A stretch of 64,000 bases of DNA. It comes from Pseudolactococcus insecticola. Lineage in GTDB: Bacteria; Bacillota; Bacilli; Lactobacillales; Streptococcaceae. Positions 8,616 through 17,991 of this stretch are shown here, piece after piece. How positions within the stretch are numbered: the stretch's first letter is position 1; every line of letters starts with the position of its first letter. The notes under the pieces were generated by a model. It did no database searches and was not told the DNA's origin. It saw only the letters and a program-made list of their open reading frames with translations. The stretch lies in NCBI RefSeq assembly GCF_011170065.1, contig NZ_BLLH01000008.1, positions 37,118 to 101,117 of the forward strand, given 5' to 3'. The position numbers were made by a program, and so were the translations under genes.

Positions 8616-10023
8616 GTTTAGTAAAGAGAAGTTCCCTGGCTTACTTGCCTTAGGAATTTTTACGTTTATGTCTACGCTTGACGGATCAATCGTTAATATC
8701 GCGCTGCCTAGTATGGCACGTGAAATGAAGCTTGATATGGGTCAGGTCACTTTGGCTGTCACCATTTATCTGGTGGTGATTTCAGGTTTGATTTTACTAT
8801 TTGGTCGTCTGGGAGATTTGATCGGAAAAACACGAATTTTTAGTCTAGGTAGTCTGATTTTCACGCTGGGTTCCCTACTAGCTGGTATCAATCTTGGCTT
8901 ACATTTCCTGCTTTTTGCACGGATTGTGCAGGCGATAGGCGCCTCCATGACCATGTCAAATAGTTTTGGTATCACAAGTCAGCTTTTTGAGCCGGCGCTG
9001 CGGGCGCGTGCTATGAGTATTATTTCCATGTTCGTAAGCCTTGGTTCCATTGCTGGTCCAGCTATCGGTGGTTTTATATTACAAATTGCGAGCTGGTCTT
9101 ATATTTTTTGGATCAATGTGCCACTTGGTATCATCGCCTATATGGTTGGTCGCAAGGCATTGCCAAAAGATGTAGGATCGGGCTCTGTCAAGGATGCGGA
9201 CCTGTTAGGAGCCACTCAGATGTTTCTGTCGGTCGCAGTCTTTTTCGTTGCCATGAGCCTGGGGCAGGCGCGAGGGTTTGCAAATCCGCTTGTCATCGGA
9301 AGTTTTATTATCATGATCGGTCTTTTGACTTGGTTTATCTATACTGAAAAAACGGTTGCAAAGCCCTTGTTAAATCTGGACATTTTCCGCAGTAAGCTTT
9401 TTTCGATGAGTGTCATCACGAGCATGACCATGTTTACAGCAGGCAGTTTTGTCAATATCCTCATGCCCTTTTACCTTCAGGACTATCGTGCTTGTGCGGC
9501 GGGCTATGCTGGGTTAATCATGATGGCTTATCCTGTCGGGATGTTTATTTTTAGCCCGATTGCGGGTGTTCTATCTGATAAATTTGACAAGGAAATCATT
9601 ACATTTGTTGCGATAACAGGTGTGTTACTCGTTCAAGTGGGGTATTTGATGATTGGTCACGGGACGGCTCTGATGCTAGTTCTGGTCGTACTTTTCGCCC
9701 ATGGTGCTAGCGTCGGATTTTTCCAAAGTCCAAATAATGCGCTTGTCATGTCGACAGTTGAGTCGCAATTTCTAGGGATTGCAGGATCTGTGAATGCATT
9801 GGGAAGAAATCTAGGCTTTGTGCTTGGGACAACATTTGCCACAACGGTCTTGTTTGTCGCCATGTCTCGTCAGGTTGGGCGCAGGGTGTCGGGCTATGTC
9901 GCCTCGCAGCCGACGGTCTTTCTAAATGGCATGCACGTGGCCTTTTATGTGGCACTTATCTTAGTCATTTTTGCCTGGATATTGTCAGGATATCGGCTTG
10001 TCACACGGCAAAAAACGGCTTAA
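8614..10023 (+). CDS. Multidrug MFS exporter, DHA2 (14-helix) family
   Basis: 469 residues, almost entirely hydrophobic, with about 14 predicted membrane helices. Family motifs visible are the helix-1 motif STLDGSIVNIALPSM (motif D1 of drug:H+ antiporter-2 proteins), motif A GRLGDLIGKTRIF in loop 2-3, and the motif C-like GSIAGPAIGGFI in helix 5. Relatives such as EmrB, QacA and LmrB expel drugs or other toxic compounds using the proton gradient. The substrate here is unknown. The gene stands alone behind a duplicated leader that may control its translation, and is followed by its own terminator. Confidence 0.93.
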   Translation: MFSKEKFPGLLALGIFTFMSTLDGSIVNIALPSMAREMKLDMGQVTLAVTIYLVVISGLILLFGRLGDLIGKTRIFSLGSLIFTLGSLLAGINLGLHFLLFARIVQAIGASMTMSNSFGITSQLFEPALRARAMSIISMFVSLGSIAGPAIGGFILQIASWSYIFWINVPLGIIAYMVGRKALPKDVGSGSVKDADLLGATQMFLSVAVFFVAMSLGQARGFANPLVIGSFIIMIGLLTWFIYTEKTVAKPLLNLDIFRSKLFSMSVITSMTMFTAGSFVNILMPFYLQDYRACAAGYAGLIMMAYPVGMFIFSPIAGVLSDKFDKEIITFVAITGVLLVQVGYLMIGHGTALMLVLVVLFAHGASVGFFQSPNNALVMSTVESQFLGIAGSVNALGRNLGFVLGTTFATTVLFVAMSRQVGRRVSGYVASQPTVFLNGMHVAFYVALILVIFAWILSGYRLVTRQKTA

Positions 10024-10031
10024 TCAATAAG

Positions 10032-10068
10032 AAAAATCCAAGCCCTGAAATATGGACTTGGATTTTTT
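10032..10068 (+). terminator. Bidirectional terminator between exporter and tyrS
   Basis: AAAATCCAAG and CTTGGATTTT pair around an imperfect centre with T and A runs on the two sides. It suits both converging genes. Confidence 0.85.
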
Positions 10069-10079
10069 CGATATTAAAC

Positions 10080-11333
10080 TCAGTAAGTAATAACAAATTT
10101 TTTCTTTTTACCGCGACCGATAATAGTCAGCTCGTCTGCGAGTTTATCCGCGTCAGACAAGGTGTAATCAAGATCTTTGATTTGCTCACCATTGATGCGG
10201 ATGGCACCTGTCGTGATGTCTTCGCGTGCCTGTCTGCGGCTTGGTGAAATCTTAGCTTCAACAAGTAGCAAAACGAGATCGCCATTAAAATCATCAGAAA
10301 CGGTATAGCTTGGAATATTTGACAGACTTGACTTGATGTCTTTGATGTCAAGGTTTTTATAGTTGCCCGCGAAAAGCTGTTTAGAAATCTCTACAGCATC
10401 CTCGTAAGCCGCAACGCCATGAACCAATGTCACAACTTCTTTGGCAAGTGTTTTTTGTGCTAGACGCTCATGTGGTGCAGCTTCAAAGGCTTTTGCGATG
10501 TCATCAATCTCATCAAGTGACAAGAAGGTAAAGATTTTCAAGAAATTAATGGCGTCAGCGTCTTCTTGATTGAACCAGAACTGGTAAAACTCATATGGCG
10601 ACGTTTTATCAGCGTCAAGCCAGACCGCATTGCCTTCTGACTTGCCAAATTTCTTACCAGTTGAGTCTGTGATCAGTGGTACTGTGATGACGTGAGTGTC
10701 ATTGCCGGATTTTTTTCGGATGAGGTCAGTTCCAGCAATCATGTTACCCCACTGGTCAGAACCGCCGATTTGCAGGCTCACGCCATATTGCTCGTTTAAC
10801 TCGTAAAAATCATAGCCTTGCAGGATTTGGTAGGCAAACTCAGTGTAGGAAATACCGGTTTCAATCCGTTTTTTGACAGATTCTTTACTCATCATGTAGT
10901 TGATCGTATAATGCTTACCGACGTCACGCAAAAAGTCAAGGACGTTCATCTGACTGAACCAATGGTAATTATTTTCGACAATGGCAGCATTCTCACCGTC
11001 AAAATCAAGAAAACGTGACAGCTGATTTTTGATTTTTTCCGACCATTCTTCAACAGTTTTGGCCGTTTGAAGTGAGCGCTCAGCATCCTTAAATGACGGA
11101 TCACCAATCATGCCGGTCGCACCACCCACCAAAGCAACAGGCTTGTGACCTGCAAGCTGTAAACGACGCATGTTCAAAATTGGCACAAGATGCCCCAAAT
11201 GGAGCGAGTCAGCCGTTGGGTCGTAGCCAGTGTAAAAACTGACAGACGTCTCAGTCAAAGTTTTTTTTAGGGCATCCTCATCAGTTGTTTGAAAAATCAG
11301 ACCACGTGCTTTTAGTTCATCAAAGATATTCAT
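10080..11333 (-). CDS. tyrS: Tyrosyl-tRNA synthetase
   Basis: 417 residues, normal for bacterial TyrRS. The class I signature appears as HLGHLVP after [13 protein letters not shown] near residue 45. The KMSKS loop is [10 protein letters not shown] near residue 230. A C-terminal S4-type RNA-binding segment ([19 protein letters not shown]) recognises tRNA. It charges tRNA-Tyr in the cytoplasm. The gene is divergent from pbp1b, as in streptococci. No T-box lies in the short upstream region, so it is not controlled in the way many Firmicute tyrS genes are. Confidence 0.98.
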   Translation of the reverse strand: MNIFDELKARGLIFQTTDEDALKKTLTETSVSFYTGYDPTADSLHLGHLVPILNMRRLQLAGHKPVALVGGATGMIGDPSFKDAERSLQTAKTVEEWSEKIKNQLSRFLDFDGENAAIVENNYHWFSQMNVLDFLRDVGKHYTINYMMSKESVKKRIETGISYTEFAYQILQGYDFYELNEQYGVSLQIGGSDQWGNMIAGTDLIRKKSGNDTHVITVPLITDSTGKKFGKSEGNAVWLDADKTSPYEFYQFWFNQEDADAINFLKIFTFLSLDEIDDIAKAFEAAPHERLAQKTLAKEVVTLVHGVAAYEDAVEISKQLFAGNYKNLDIKDIKSSLSNIPSYTVSDDFNGDLVLLLVEAKISPSRRQAREDITTGAIRINGEQIKDLDYTLSDADKLADELTIIGRGKKKKFVITY

Positions 11334-11367
11334 AGATGGTTTCCTCGTATTTTTATAAATTATCTCT

Positions 11368-11392
11368 ATTATACCAAAAAATTTGGTATAAT
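11368..11392. promoter_or_regulatory. Palindromic divergent promoter for tyrS and pbp1b
   Basis: The 11-base arms ATTATACCAAA and TTTGGTATAAT flank AAA, a perfect inverted repeat of 25 bases. Each outer end is an extended -10 element TGGTATAAT facing outward: 11387-11392 towards pbp1b and 11368-11373 (complement) towards tyrS. No clear -35 boxes fit. Confidence 0.7.
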
Positions 11393-11399
11393 TTAAGTT

Positions 11400-13778
11400 A
11401 TGACAAAAGAATTTTCAGAGCAGGAGCGCGAGCAAATGCGAAGTCGGTTGACTGATAAAAGAGTCAAACGTCAAAATAAAGCAAAAAATAAGCAAAATAG
11501 CGATGATGATAAAGGAAAAACAGCCTTTGAAACGGTCTTTTTAGTCGTTCGTGGTCTAAGTACAATTGCGCTGATTTTAGTAGGGCTAGGGACAGTTTTT
11601 GGTGCGGCGACAGGGACTGGCTATTTGGTCAGCCTGATTTCTGACGTAAAAGTGCCGTCAAGTAAGGTGCTGGCTGAAAAAATCAACGCCATTCATGAAG
11701 TATCTGTCATGAACTACGCCAATGGTCAGAAGATTTCTGATATTTCAAGTGATTTGGTCAGAAAGAAGGTCGCAAGTAATGACATCTCTGATACAGTCAA
11801 ACATGCCTTGATTGCGACAGAAGATGAAAATTTTGAAACCCATCATGGTGTCGTGCCTAAGGCATTTTTCAGAGCGATTTTAGGAGAGTCAACGGGCGGT
11901 TCGTCATCAGGTGGCTCGACCATTACTCAGCAACTGATCAAGCAGCAGGTGCTTGGCGATTCGCCAACATTTAAGCGTAAGGCAACTGAGATGGTCTATG
12001 CACTTGATTTGGAGAAACATTTCACAAAAGATCAGATTCTGACGGACTATCTAAACGTGTCACCGTTTGGGCGCAATAATAAGGGACAAAATATCGCGGG
12101 AGTTGAAGAGGCGGCAGAAGGTATTTTTGGCAAGACTGCGAAAACCTTGACCATTCCTGAAGCAGCTTTCATCGCGGGGTTGCCGCAAAGTCCAATTGTT
12201 TATACGCCTTATAGTGCAGATGGTACGCTCAAAAGTAAGGAAAATATGCAGTACGGTCTAGCACGTCAAAAAGAAGTGTTGTTTAACTTGTATCGTAACA
12301 ACTATATTTCTAAAAAAGAGTACACGAGTTATAAAAACTACGATATTTCAACAGAATTTATCGCTTCTGGTACCGCTGAGACGGCTGATCATGACTATCT
12401 TTATCACGTCGTCTATGACGAGGCGGTAGCCAAGGTTTACGACTATCTGATCAAGCAAGATAAGGTGTCAGAAACCGATCAGGGCAATGATCAAGTCAAG
12501 GCGACGTATGAAAAAATGGCTGAGCAAAAGCTGCAACAGGGCGGCTATACGATAACAGCCACCATTGACCAAAGCATCTATACGGCCATGCAAAATGCGG
12601 TTAAAAACTATGGCTATCTGCTGCAAGATGGCACTGGCGAGATTCAGCCAGGCAATGTCCTAATGGACAATAAAACGGGTGCTGTACTCGGTTTTGTTGG
12701 TGGACTTGACTATGCGACCAATCAAAATAATCATGCTTTTGATACGCATCGTAGTCCAGGATCATCAATCAAGCCGATTCTTGCTTATGGTCCTGCCATT
12801 GACATGGGGCTGCTTGGTAGTGCAAGTCGCTTGTCAAACTATCCTAAGAGCTTTTCTGACGGGACACCGATCATGCACGACACATCTTCAGGGACGCAAG
12901 AGATGATGACCTTGCAGGATGCGCTTGATACCTCTTGGAATATTCCAGCCTACTGGACTTATCAGACGATTTTAGCAGATGGCAAGAGTGTTGAGCCTTA
13001 CATGAGCAAGATGAACTATGATATCAGCGACTATAACATCGAATCGCTACCTTTGGGTGGCGGGATTGATCCAACAGTAGTCCAGCACACAAATGGGTAT
13101 CAGGCCTTGCTGAATGGTGGTAAATATGAACAGTACTACGTCGTTTCAGACATCAAAGATGACAGTGGAAAAACCATCTTCCACCATGAAGATAAGCCTG
13201 TTCAAGTCTATTCAAAAGCGACTTCATCAATCATGGCAGAATTGCTGAAAGGACCTATCAAGTCACAAAAAACGACAACTTTTTACGGTCAATTATCTGC
13301 CATCAACCCAACGCTTGCAAGTGCTGACTGGGTTGGCAAAACAGGCACGTCAAATGATTATGTTGATGCCTGGTTAATGGTTGCAACACCTGACGTAACG
13401 CTGGGGTCATGGATAGGGCATGACAATAACGCGTCAATGGCTTCTCTGACAGGTTATAGCAATAACTCGCAATACGTAGCGCAGCTGACCAATGCCATCT
13501 ACCAAGCCAATCCGAATGTGTTTGGCGTCACTGACAAGTTTGAAATGGATCCGTCTGTCACCAAGTCAACAGTGCTTGTGTCAACGGGTGAAAAGCCTGG
13601 CGCCTTCACGGGAGGTGGCTATACCAACTTTACCTTGTCAGGCGCTACGACAACTTCCTACTGGGCAACGTCTGAAGGTGCACCTGTGACGCAGTATAAG
13701 TTTGCTATTGGCGGTTCTGACAGTGACTATGCTAATGCCTGGTCGCAAATACTTGGCACGAAATACAAGAAAAAATGA
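11400..13778 (+). CDS. pbp1b: Bifunctional class A penicillin-binding protein (PBP1b type)
   Basis: 792 residues: a short basic cytoplasmic tail, one membrane helix near residues 50-75, a GT51 glycosyltransferase domain ([23 protein letters not shown]) and a transpeptidase domain with SPGSSIKP (active Ser near 455) and KTGTS near 647. It polymerises and cross-links peptidoglycan outside the membrane. The first ATG (11400) lies only 8 bases after the -10 box, so that start would give an almost leaderless message. The in-frame ATG at 11436 has CAGGAG before it and is a good alternative that shortens the tail by 12 residues. Confidence 0.96.
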   Translation: MTKEFSEQEREQMRSRLTDKRVKRQNKAKNKQNSDDDKGKTAFETVFLVVRGLSTIALILVGLGTVFGAATGTGYLVSLISDVKVPSSKVLAEKINAIHEVSVMNYANGQKISDISSDLVRKKVASNDISDTVKHALIATEDENFETHHGVVPKAFFRAILGESTGGSSSGGSTITQQLIKQQVLGDSPTFKRKATEMVYALDLEKHFTKDQILTDYLNVSPFGRNNKGQNIAGVEEAAEGIFGKTAKTLTIPEAAFIAGLPQSPIVYTPYSADGTLKSKENMQYGLARQKEVLFNLYRNNYISKKEYTSYKNYDISTEFIASGTAETADHDYLYHVVYDEAVAKVYDYLIKQDKVSETDQGNDQVKATYEKMAEQKLQQGGYTITATIDQSIYTAMQNAVKNYGYLLQDGTGEIQPGNVLMDNKTGAVLGFVGGLDYATNQNNHAFDTHRSPGSSIKPILAYGPAIDMGLLGSASRLSNYPKSFSDGTPIMHDTSSGTQEMMTLQDALDTSWNIPAYWTYQTILADGKSVEPYMSKMNYDISDYNIESLPLGGGIDPTVVQHTNGYQALLNGGKYEQYYVVSDIKDDSGKTIFHHEDKPVQVYSKATSSIMAELLKGPIKSQKTTTFYGQLSAINPTLASADWVGKTGTSNDYVDAWLMVATPDVTLGSWIGHDNNASMASLTGYSNNSQYVAQLTNAIYQANPNVFGVTDKFEMDPSVTKSTVLVSTGEKPGAFTGGGYTNFTLSGATTTSYWATSEGAPVTQYKFAIGGSDSDYANAWSQILGTKYKKK

Positions 13779-13783
13779 AAAAC

Positions 13784-13812
13784 AAAAATGATGCAATCAA
13801 GCATCATTTTTT
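13784..13812. terminator. Bidirectional terminator between pbp1b and recF
   Basis: AAAAATGATGC and GCATCATTTTTT form a stem around AATCAA. It overlaps the recF stop codon on the other strand. Confidence 0.85.
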
Positions 13813-14888
13813 GTCGCGTTTTCAGTGATTTTACCATTTTCAACAGTAAAAATCGTCATTTTTTCAGGTAAATTTTTCAGGTGATCAAGCGTTGTTGTGG
13901 TGATAAAAGTTTGTGTTTTGCCGATGACGAGTTTTAGCAGATCGAGCTGGCGCTGATTATCAAGCTCGCTCATGACGTCATCTAGCAGTAAAACAGGATA
14001 GTCACCGGTTTCTTTGAATATCAGATCAATTTCTGCCAGCTTGACTGAGAGCGCAGTTGTGCGCTGCTGTCCTTGTGAGCCAAAGTTTGAAACGTCGATG
14101 TCATTGACCAGAAACTGCAAGTCATCCCGGTGAGGACCGACAGACGTTTGCGCGCGGAATAGATCTTTTTGACGGGCGGCTTTGAGTTCTGACGCAAAGT
14201 CAGCTTTGACATTTTGTGCGTAGATGATTTGCAGTTTTTCTTTGCCATGGCTCAAGGTATCATGGAGTTCTGACGAAATGGCGTTCAGACTCTCAGTAAA
14301 GCTCTGACGGTGGCTAATCACCTTTTGACCGTATTCGACAAGCTGATCATCGAGGACGGAGAGAAAATTCTCGTCGATTTTTGCCTTGTCAAACTTGAGG
14401 TAGCTGTTGCGCTCCTTGAGCGTTTTATTATAACGCATGAGATCGTACAGATAGACAGGACGAATCTGCCCGATTTCCATGTCAATAAACCGCCTGCGCA
14501 CGCTTGGTGCGCCCTTGATAATCGCTAGATCCTCAGGCGCAAACATGATGACGTTAAGGTTGCCGATATAGTCAGCTAGCTTATTTTCTCGCAGGTGGTT
14601 GACCTTTGCGATGCGTCCTTTACTGGTTAGCGCAACTTCGAGTGGTACGGTCGCATTTTTTTTGACAATGGTTCCCGCAACGCTCATCTCTTTTTGGTCC
14701 CAAGCTAAAAGCTCCCGATCAGAGTGGGTGCGATGGCTGCGCGTCAAAGCAAGAAAATAAATACTTTCAGCAATATTTGTCTTACCCTGTGCATTTTGCC
14801 CGATAAAGAGATTGAGATTGGGGTTAAAAGTCAGTGATAAGTCAGCATAGTTGCGGAAATTTTTGAGTTCTAGTGTCTTGATGATCAT
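13797..14888 (-). CDS. recF: DNA replication and repair protein RecF
   Basis: 363 residues. The Walker A motif GQNAQGKTNIAES lies near residue 30, the ABC-type signature FGSQGQQRTTALSVKLAE near 265 and Walker B PVLLLDDVMSELD near 300. RecF loads RecA at gapped DNA together with RecO and RecR. The gene starts 10 bases after the yaaA stop and is probably in one operon with it. In many Firmicutes yaaA-recF follow dnaN near the origin; here dnaN and gyrB are not adjacent, as is also the case in streptococci. Confidence 0.97.
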   Translation of the reverse strand: MIIKTLELKNFRNYADLSLTFNPNLNLFIGQNAQGKTNIAESIYFLALTRSHRTHSDRELLAWDQKEMSVAGTIVKKNATVPLEVALTSKGRIAKVNHLRENKLADYIGNLNVIMFAPEDLAIIKGAPSVRRRFIDMEIGQIRPVYLYDLMRYNKTLKERNSYLKFDKAKIDENFLSVLDDQLVEYGQKVISHRQSFTESLNAISSELHDTLSHGKEKLQIIYAQNVKADFASELKAARQKDLFRAQTSVGPHRDDLQFLVNDIDVSNFGSQGQQRTTALSVKLAEIDLIFKETGDYPVLLLDDVMSELDNQRQLDLLKLVIGKTQTFITTTTLDHLKNLPEKMTIFTVENGKITENATKNDA

Positions 14889-14898
14889 AGGTCAGTCA

Positions 14899-15306
14899 TT
14901 ATTTTGCGCCTGGAAATTTTGGTTTTGCTTTTTTGGCAATGGTGCGCTTGAAATATTGTTCTTTGTTATTACTTGCTGCTTTTTTTTGGCTGTCCGCTTT
15001 TTTGTTGTCAGCATTCATTTTTTTGACGATGGCTTTGACGCGATCTTCCTCAGCACGTTCGCTTTCACGTTCGGCGATTTCCTCAGGTGTTGCAGCGAGG
15101 ATGTCAATCTTGAGGCCAAATCCTGGGAATTCAACTGTATCACCTGCGTAGAGCTTTTTGCCGCGGCGATTTTCGTATTCGCCATTATAAAGCACATCAT
15201 TTGTCGCTAAAAATTGCTTAGCAGCGCCACCTGTTTCGATAATGGCAGCTTCTTTGAGAAACTTGCCAAGGGTAATAAACTCATCGTAAATCGTATAATT
15301 ATTCAT
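14899..15306 (-). CDS. yaaA: S4-domain RNA-binding protein YaaA, RecF-associated
   Basis: 135 residues from the ATG at 15306. A longer frame to 15408 would add an unlikely 34-residue segment that crosses the divergent promoter. The first 70 residues (EFITLGKFLKEAAIIETGG, then VLYNGEYENRRGKKL and DTVEF) form an S4 fold that binds structured RNA. The remaining part is a Lys/Ala-rich tail not usual in the short Bacillus YaaA. The gene sits directly upstream of recF, its conserved partner across Firmicutes. The molecular role is unknown. Confidence 0.88.
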   Translation of the reverse strand: MNNYTIYDEFITLGKFLKEAAIIETGGAAKQFLATNDVLYNGEYENRRGKKLYAGDTVEFPGFGLKIDILAATPEEIAERESERAEEDRVKAIVKKMNADNKKADSQKKAASNNKEQYFKRTIAKKAKPKFPGAK

Positions 15307-15327
15307 ATCTAATTTTACCACATTTTT

Positions 15328-15336
15328 TGGTATAAT
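15328..15336 (+). promoter_or_regulatory. Extended -10 promoter of the M16 peptidase operon
   Basis: TGGTATAAT stands about 84 bases before the first M16 gene and is divergent to yaaA. It is the same element as in the tyrS/pbp1b palindrome. Confidence 0.6.
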
Positions 15337-15419
15337 AGAGAGAATAGATGAATAGAGAATAGGAATTGTGCGATGGATAGTAATACCTAGTTCAGCACAG
15401 CATCTCAAAAAGGAAACTC

Positions 15420-16685
15420 ATGGAACTTAAAACTGGTGTCAATCTTCACATTATCAATGAAAAAAAATTCAAGACGGTTCAGTTTTTGATCCGATTTCGC
15501 ACGAAAATGTCTCGTCAGAACGTCGCAAAACGTGTGATTATCTCGAACCTCTGGGAGACGTCAAATGCTGTTTTGACGACTAATCAGCAGTTGCAACGAA
15601 AACTTTCTGACATGTATGGCGCTAGTCTGTCGACAGGCGTCGCAAAAAAAGGCAATAATCACTTTTTGAATCTCGCCATGAGCGTGGTTAATCCAAAATT
15701 TGTTGGGACTGATACGGTTATGGATGCGATTGAACTCTTGCATCAGACGATTTTTATGCCTTTTATCGATGGTGAGATTGGATTTGATGAGGCGACTTTT
15801 GCGCGTGAAAAGAAAAATCTTTTGCAATATCTGGCATCAACGCGTGAAGACAAGTCGTATGTCGCGTCAACGCGCCTAAGTGAGCTTTTTTTCTCAGATA
15901 GCAATCTTGCAACACCCAGCATCTCAAACGTTGGGTTGATGGAGCAAGAAACGAGGCAAAGTGTTTTTGATTATTATCGCAAGATGCTTTTGACAGATAC
16001 CATTGACATCATGGTTTTGGGAGATTTTACAGCGTCTGACGAGGCAAGGATTGAAGCCCATTTTGCGGAGATGCCGTTTACTGACCGTGCGCCTTTGACC
16101 GATATTTTTTATCAGCAGGCAGCCTCAAACGTTGTTCGTGAGAAAACGGAGCAAGAAGATGTCAACCAGTCAATCCTGCAACTAGCTTATCATCAGCCCG
16201 TCAGGTATGGCGATGCTGACTATCTGGCTTTGCAGGTTTTAAATGGCGTGCTGGGTGGCTTTTCTCATTCAAAATTGTTTACAAATGTGCGTGAAAAAGA
16301 AAGCCTTGCCTACTATGCTAATTCGCGATTTGATAGTTTTACTGGCTTTTTAAAAATCTCAGCAGGCATCGATGCGAGCAATCGTAGCAAGGCGTTGAGT
16401 ATCATCAGAGATCAGGTCAGGGCCATAAGTACTGGTGATATTTCTGACGAAGAACTCCGTCAGACTAAGGATATGCTGCGCAATAATTACTTTTTGGCGC
16501 AGGATTCGCCGAGCAATCTGATTGAACAGGCATTTATCCAACATCTTTTGCCAAAAGAGACTTTGAGCGCAAAAGAATGGGTCAAAAAACTTGACGCTAT
16601 CACAGTTGAAGACGTCGTCAAAGTGGCAAAAACATTGAACCTACAAGCTTTATACTTCATGGAGGGAGACGCACTTGGAAATTAA
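15420..16685 (+). CDS. M16-family peptidase homologue lacking zinc motif (YmfF/YfmF type)
   Basis: 421 residues with the M16 (insulinase/pitrilysin) fold but without the inverted zinc motif HxxEH, as expected of the non-catalytic partner. The motif GGFSHSKLFTNVREKESLAYY near residue 280 is typical of the second M16 half. It overlaps the next M16 gene by 11 bases, implying coupled translation and probably a heterodimer of inactive and active partners. In Bacillus the pair (YmfF/YmfH) has been linked to elongation factor P modification; I treat that only as a family hint. Ribosome site AAAAGGAAA. Confidence 0.88.
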   Translation: MELKTGVNLHIINEKKFKTVQFLIRFRTKMSRQNVAKRVIISNLWETSNAVLTTNQQLQRKLSDMYGASLSTGVAKKGNNHFLNLAMSVVNPKFVGTDTVMDAIELLHQTIFMPFIDGEIGFDEATFAREKKNLLQYLASTREDKSYVASTRLSELFFSDSNLATPSISNVGLMEQETRQSVFDYYRKMLLTDTIDIMVLGDFTASDEARIEAHFAEMPFTDRAPLTDIFYQQAASNVVREKTEQEDVNQSILQLAYHQPVRYGDADYLALQVLNGVLGGFSHSKLFTNVREKESLAYYANSRFDSFTGFLKISAGIDASNRSKALSIIRDQVRAISTGDISDEELRQTKDMLRNNYFLAQDSPSNLIEQAFIQHLLPKETLSAKEWVKKLDAITVEDVVKVAKTLNLQALYFMEGDALGN

Positions 16686-17958
16686 ACACTATCCGCAGGT
16701 TGCAGAAACCTTGTATAAGGACGTTTTGCCAAACGGCTTGTCAGTTTATTATCTACCAAAGCCTGACTATAACAAGACTTATGGGCTTTTTACGACTAAC
16801 TTTGGCAGTTTGGATACGACCTTTGTCCCGCGTGGGAAGTCTGAAATGACTGACTTTCCAGAAGGCATTGCACATTTTTTGGAGCATAAGCTGTTTGAAA
16901 AAGAAGATGGCGATGCCATGAATTTTTTCAGTGCCTTGGGTGCGAATTCTAATGCTTTCACGAGCTTTACACGGACGTCGTATCTGTTTTCAACCATGGA
17001 AAATAGCGATGAAAATGTGAGTTTATTGCTTGATTTTGTGCAGGAACCGTATTTTACAGAGGCATCTGTGGCAAAGGAACAGGGCATTATCACGCAGGAA
17101 ATTCAGATGTATCAAGACGATGCAGATTTCAGACTTTTCTTTGGTTTGCTGCAAAATCTCTATCCGGATTCGCCACTTGCTTCTGATATTGCGGGAACAC
17201 CGCGCAGCATTGGTCAGATCACAGCTGATGCGCTCTACGAAAATTATCAGACCTTTTATCACCCGTCAAATATGAATTTATTTGTGACAGGACCATTTGA
17301 CGTTGAAAAAATGGCGGAGTTGGTGCGAGATAACCAAGCACAAAAATCGTTTCCAAAAACGGAACCCATCACGCGTGCAGCATTTTCAGCAGCAGCGCCA
17401 ATTGCGAGCAACAAAATGGCATTTGACGTGACCATTCCAAAACTGGCGTTGGGATTTCGTGGGTATGACCGTTTGCCGTCAGATAGTTTATTGCGTTTTG
17501 AGTACAAAATGGCTGTTCAACTCATGCTGACCATGATTTTTGGTAACACGAGTTCACGCTATGAAAGCCTGTACAATGAAGGCTTGATTGATGATTCATT
17601 TGGCTTTGACTTTGAAGTGGCACCGCAATATCATTTTGCCAGTATCACATCGGATACAATTTATCCAATAAAACTTGCTAAAATTTTGCGTGATACGCTA
17701 AAAAGTTATAAAATAGAAAGTGATTTCAATTCTGAACATCTGACGATTCTCAAAAAAGAAATGCTGGGGGATTATTATAAATCGCTCAATTCTCTTGAAT
17801 TTATTGCCAATCAATTTTCATCTAATTTGTTTGAAGGTGTGACATTCTTTGATTTTCCGATGATTTTATCAAGTCTGACACTAGAAAAAATCATACAACA
17901 TGCCGACAAATTTGTCAGTCAGATGCAAACGACTGACTTCGTGATGAATCCGAAATAA
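16675..17958 (+). CDS. M16-family zinc peptidase (YmfH/YfmH type)
   Basis: 427 residues from a TTG start with GGAGGGAG before it. The inverted zinc motif HxxEH is His67-Phe-Leu-Glu70-His71, so this is the catalytic member of the pair. It overlaps the preceding homologue by 11 bases. The order ymfF-ymfH-(rodZ-like ymfM)-pgsA is a conserved Firmicute cluster, here complete. It is predicted to be cytoplasmic, with no signal peptide. The physiological substrate is unknown. Confidence 0.9.
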   Translation: MEIKHYPQVAETLYKDVLPNGLSVYYLPKPDYNKTYGLFTTNFGSLDTTFVPRGKSEMTDFPEGIAHFLEHKLFEKEDGDAMNFFSALGANSNAFTSFTRTSYLFSTMENSDENVSLLLDFVQEPYFTEASVAKEQGIITQEIQMYQDDADFRLFFGLLQNLYPDSPLASDIAGTPRSIGQITADALYENYQTFYHPSNMNLFVTGPFDVEKMAELVRDNQAQKSFPKTEPITRAAFSAAAPIASNKMAFDVTIPKLALGFRGYDRLPSDSLLRFEYKMAVQLMLTMIFGNTSSRYESLYNEGLIDDSFGFDFEVAPQYHFASITSDTIYPIKLAKILRDTLKSYKIESDFNSEHLTILKKEMLGDYYKSLNSLEFIANQFSSNLFEGVTFFDFPMILSSLTLEKIIQHADKFVSQMQTTDFVMNPK

Positions 17959-17991
17959 TCCGTACATTAACTAAAAAAGAAAGGAGTGCTC

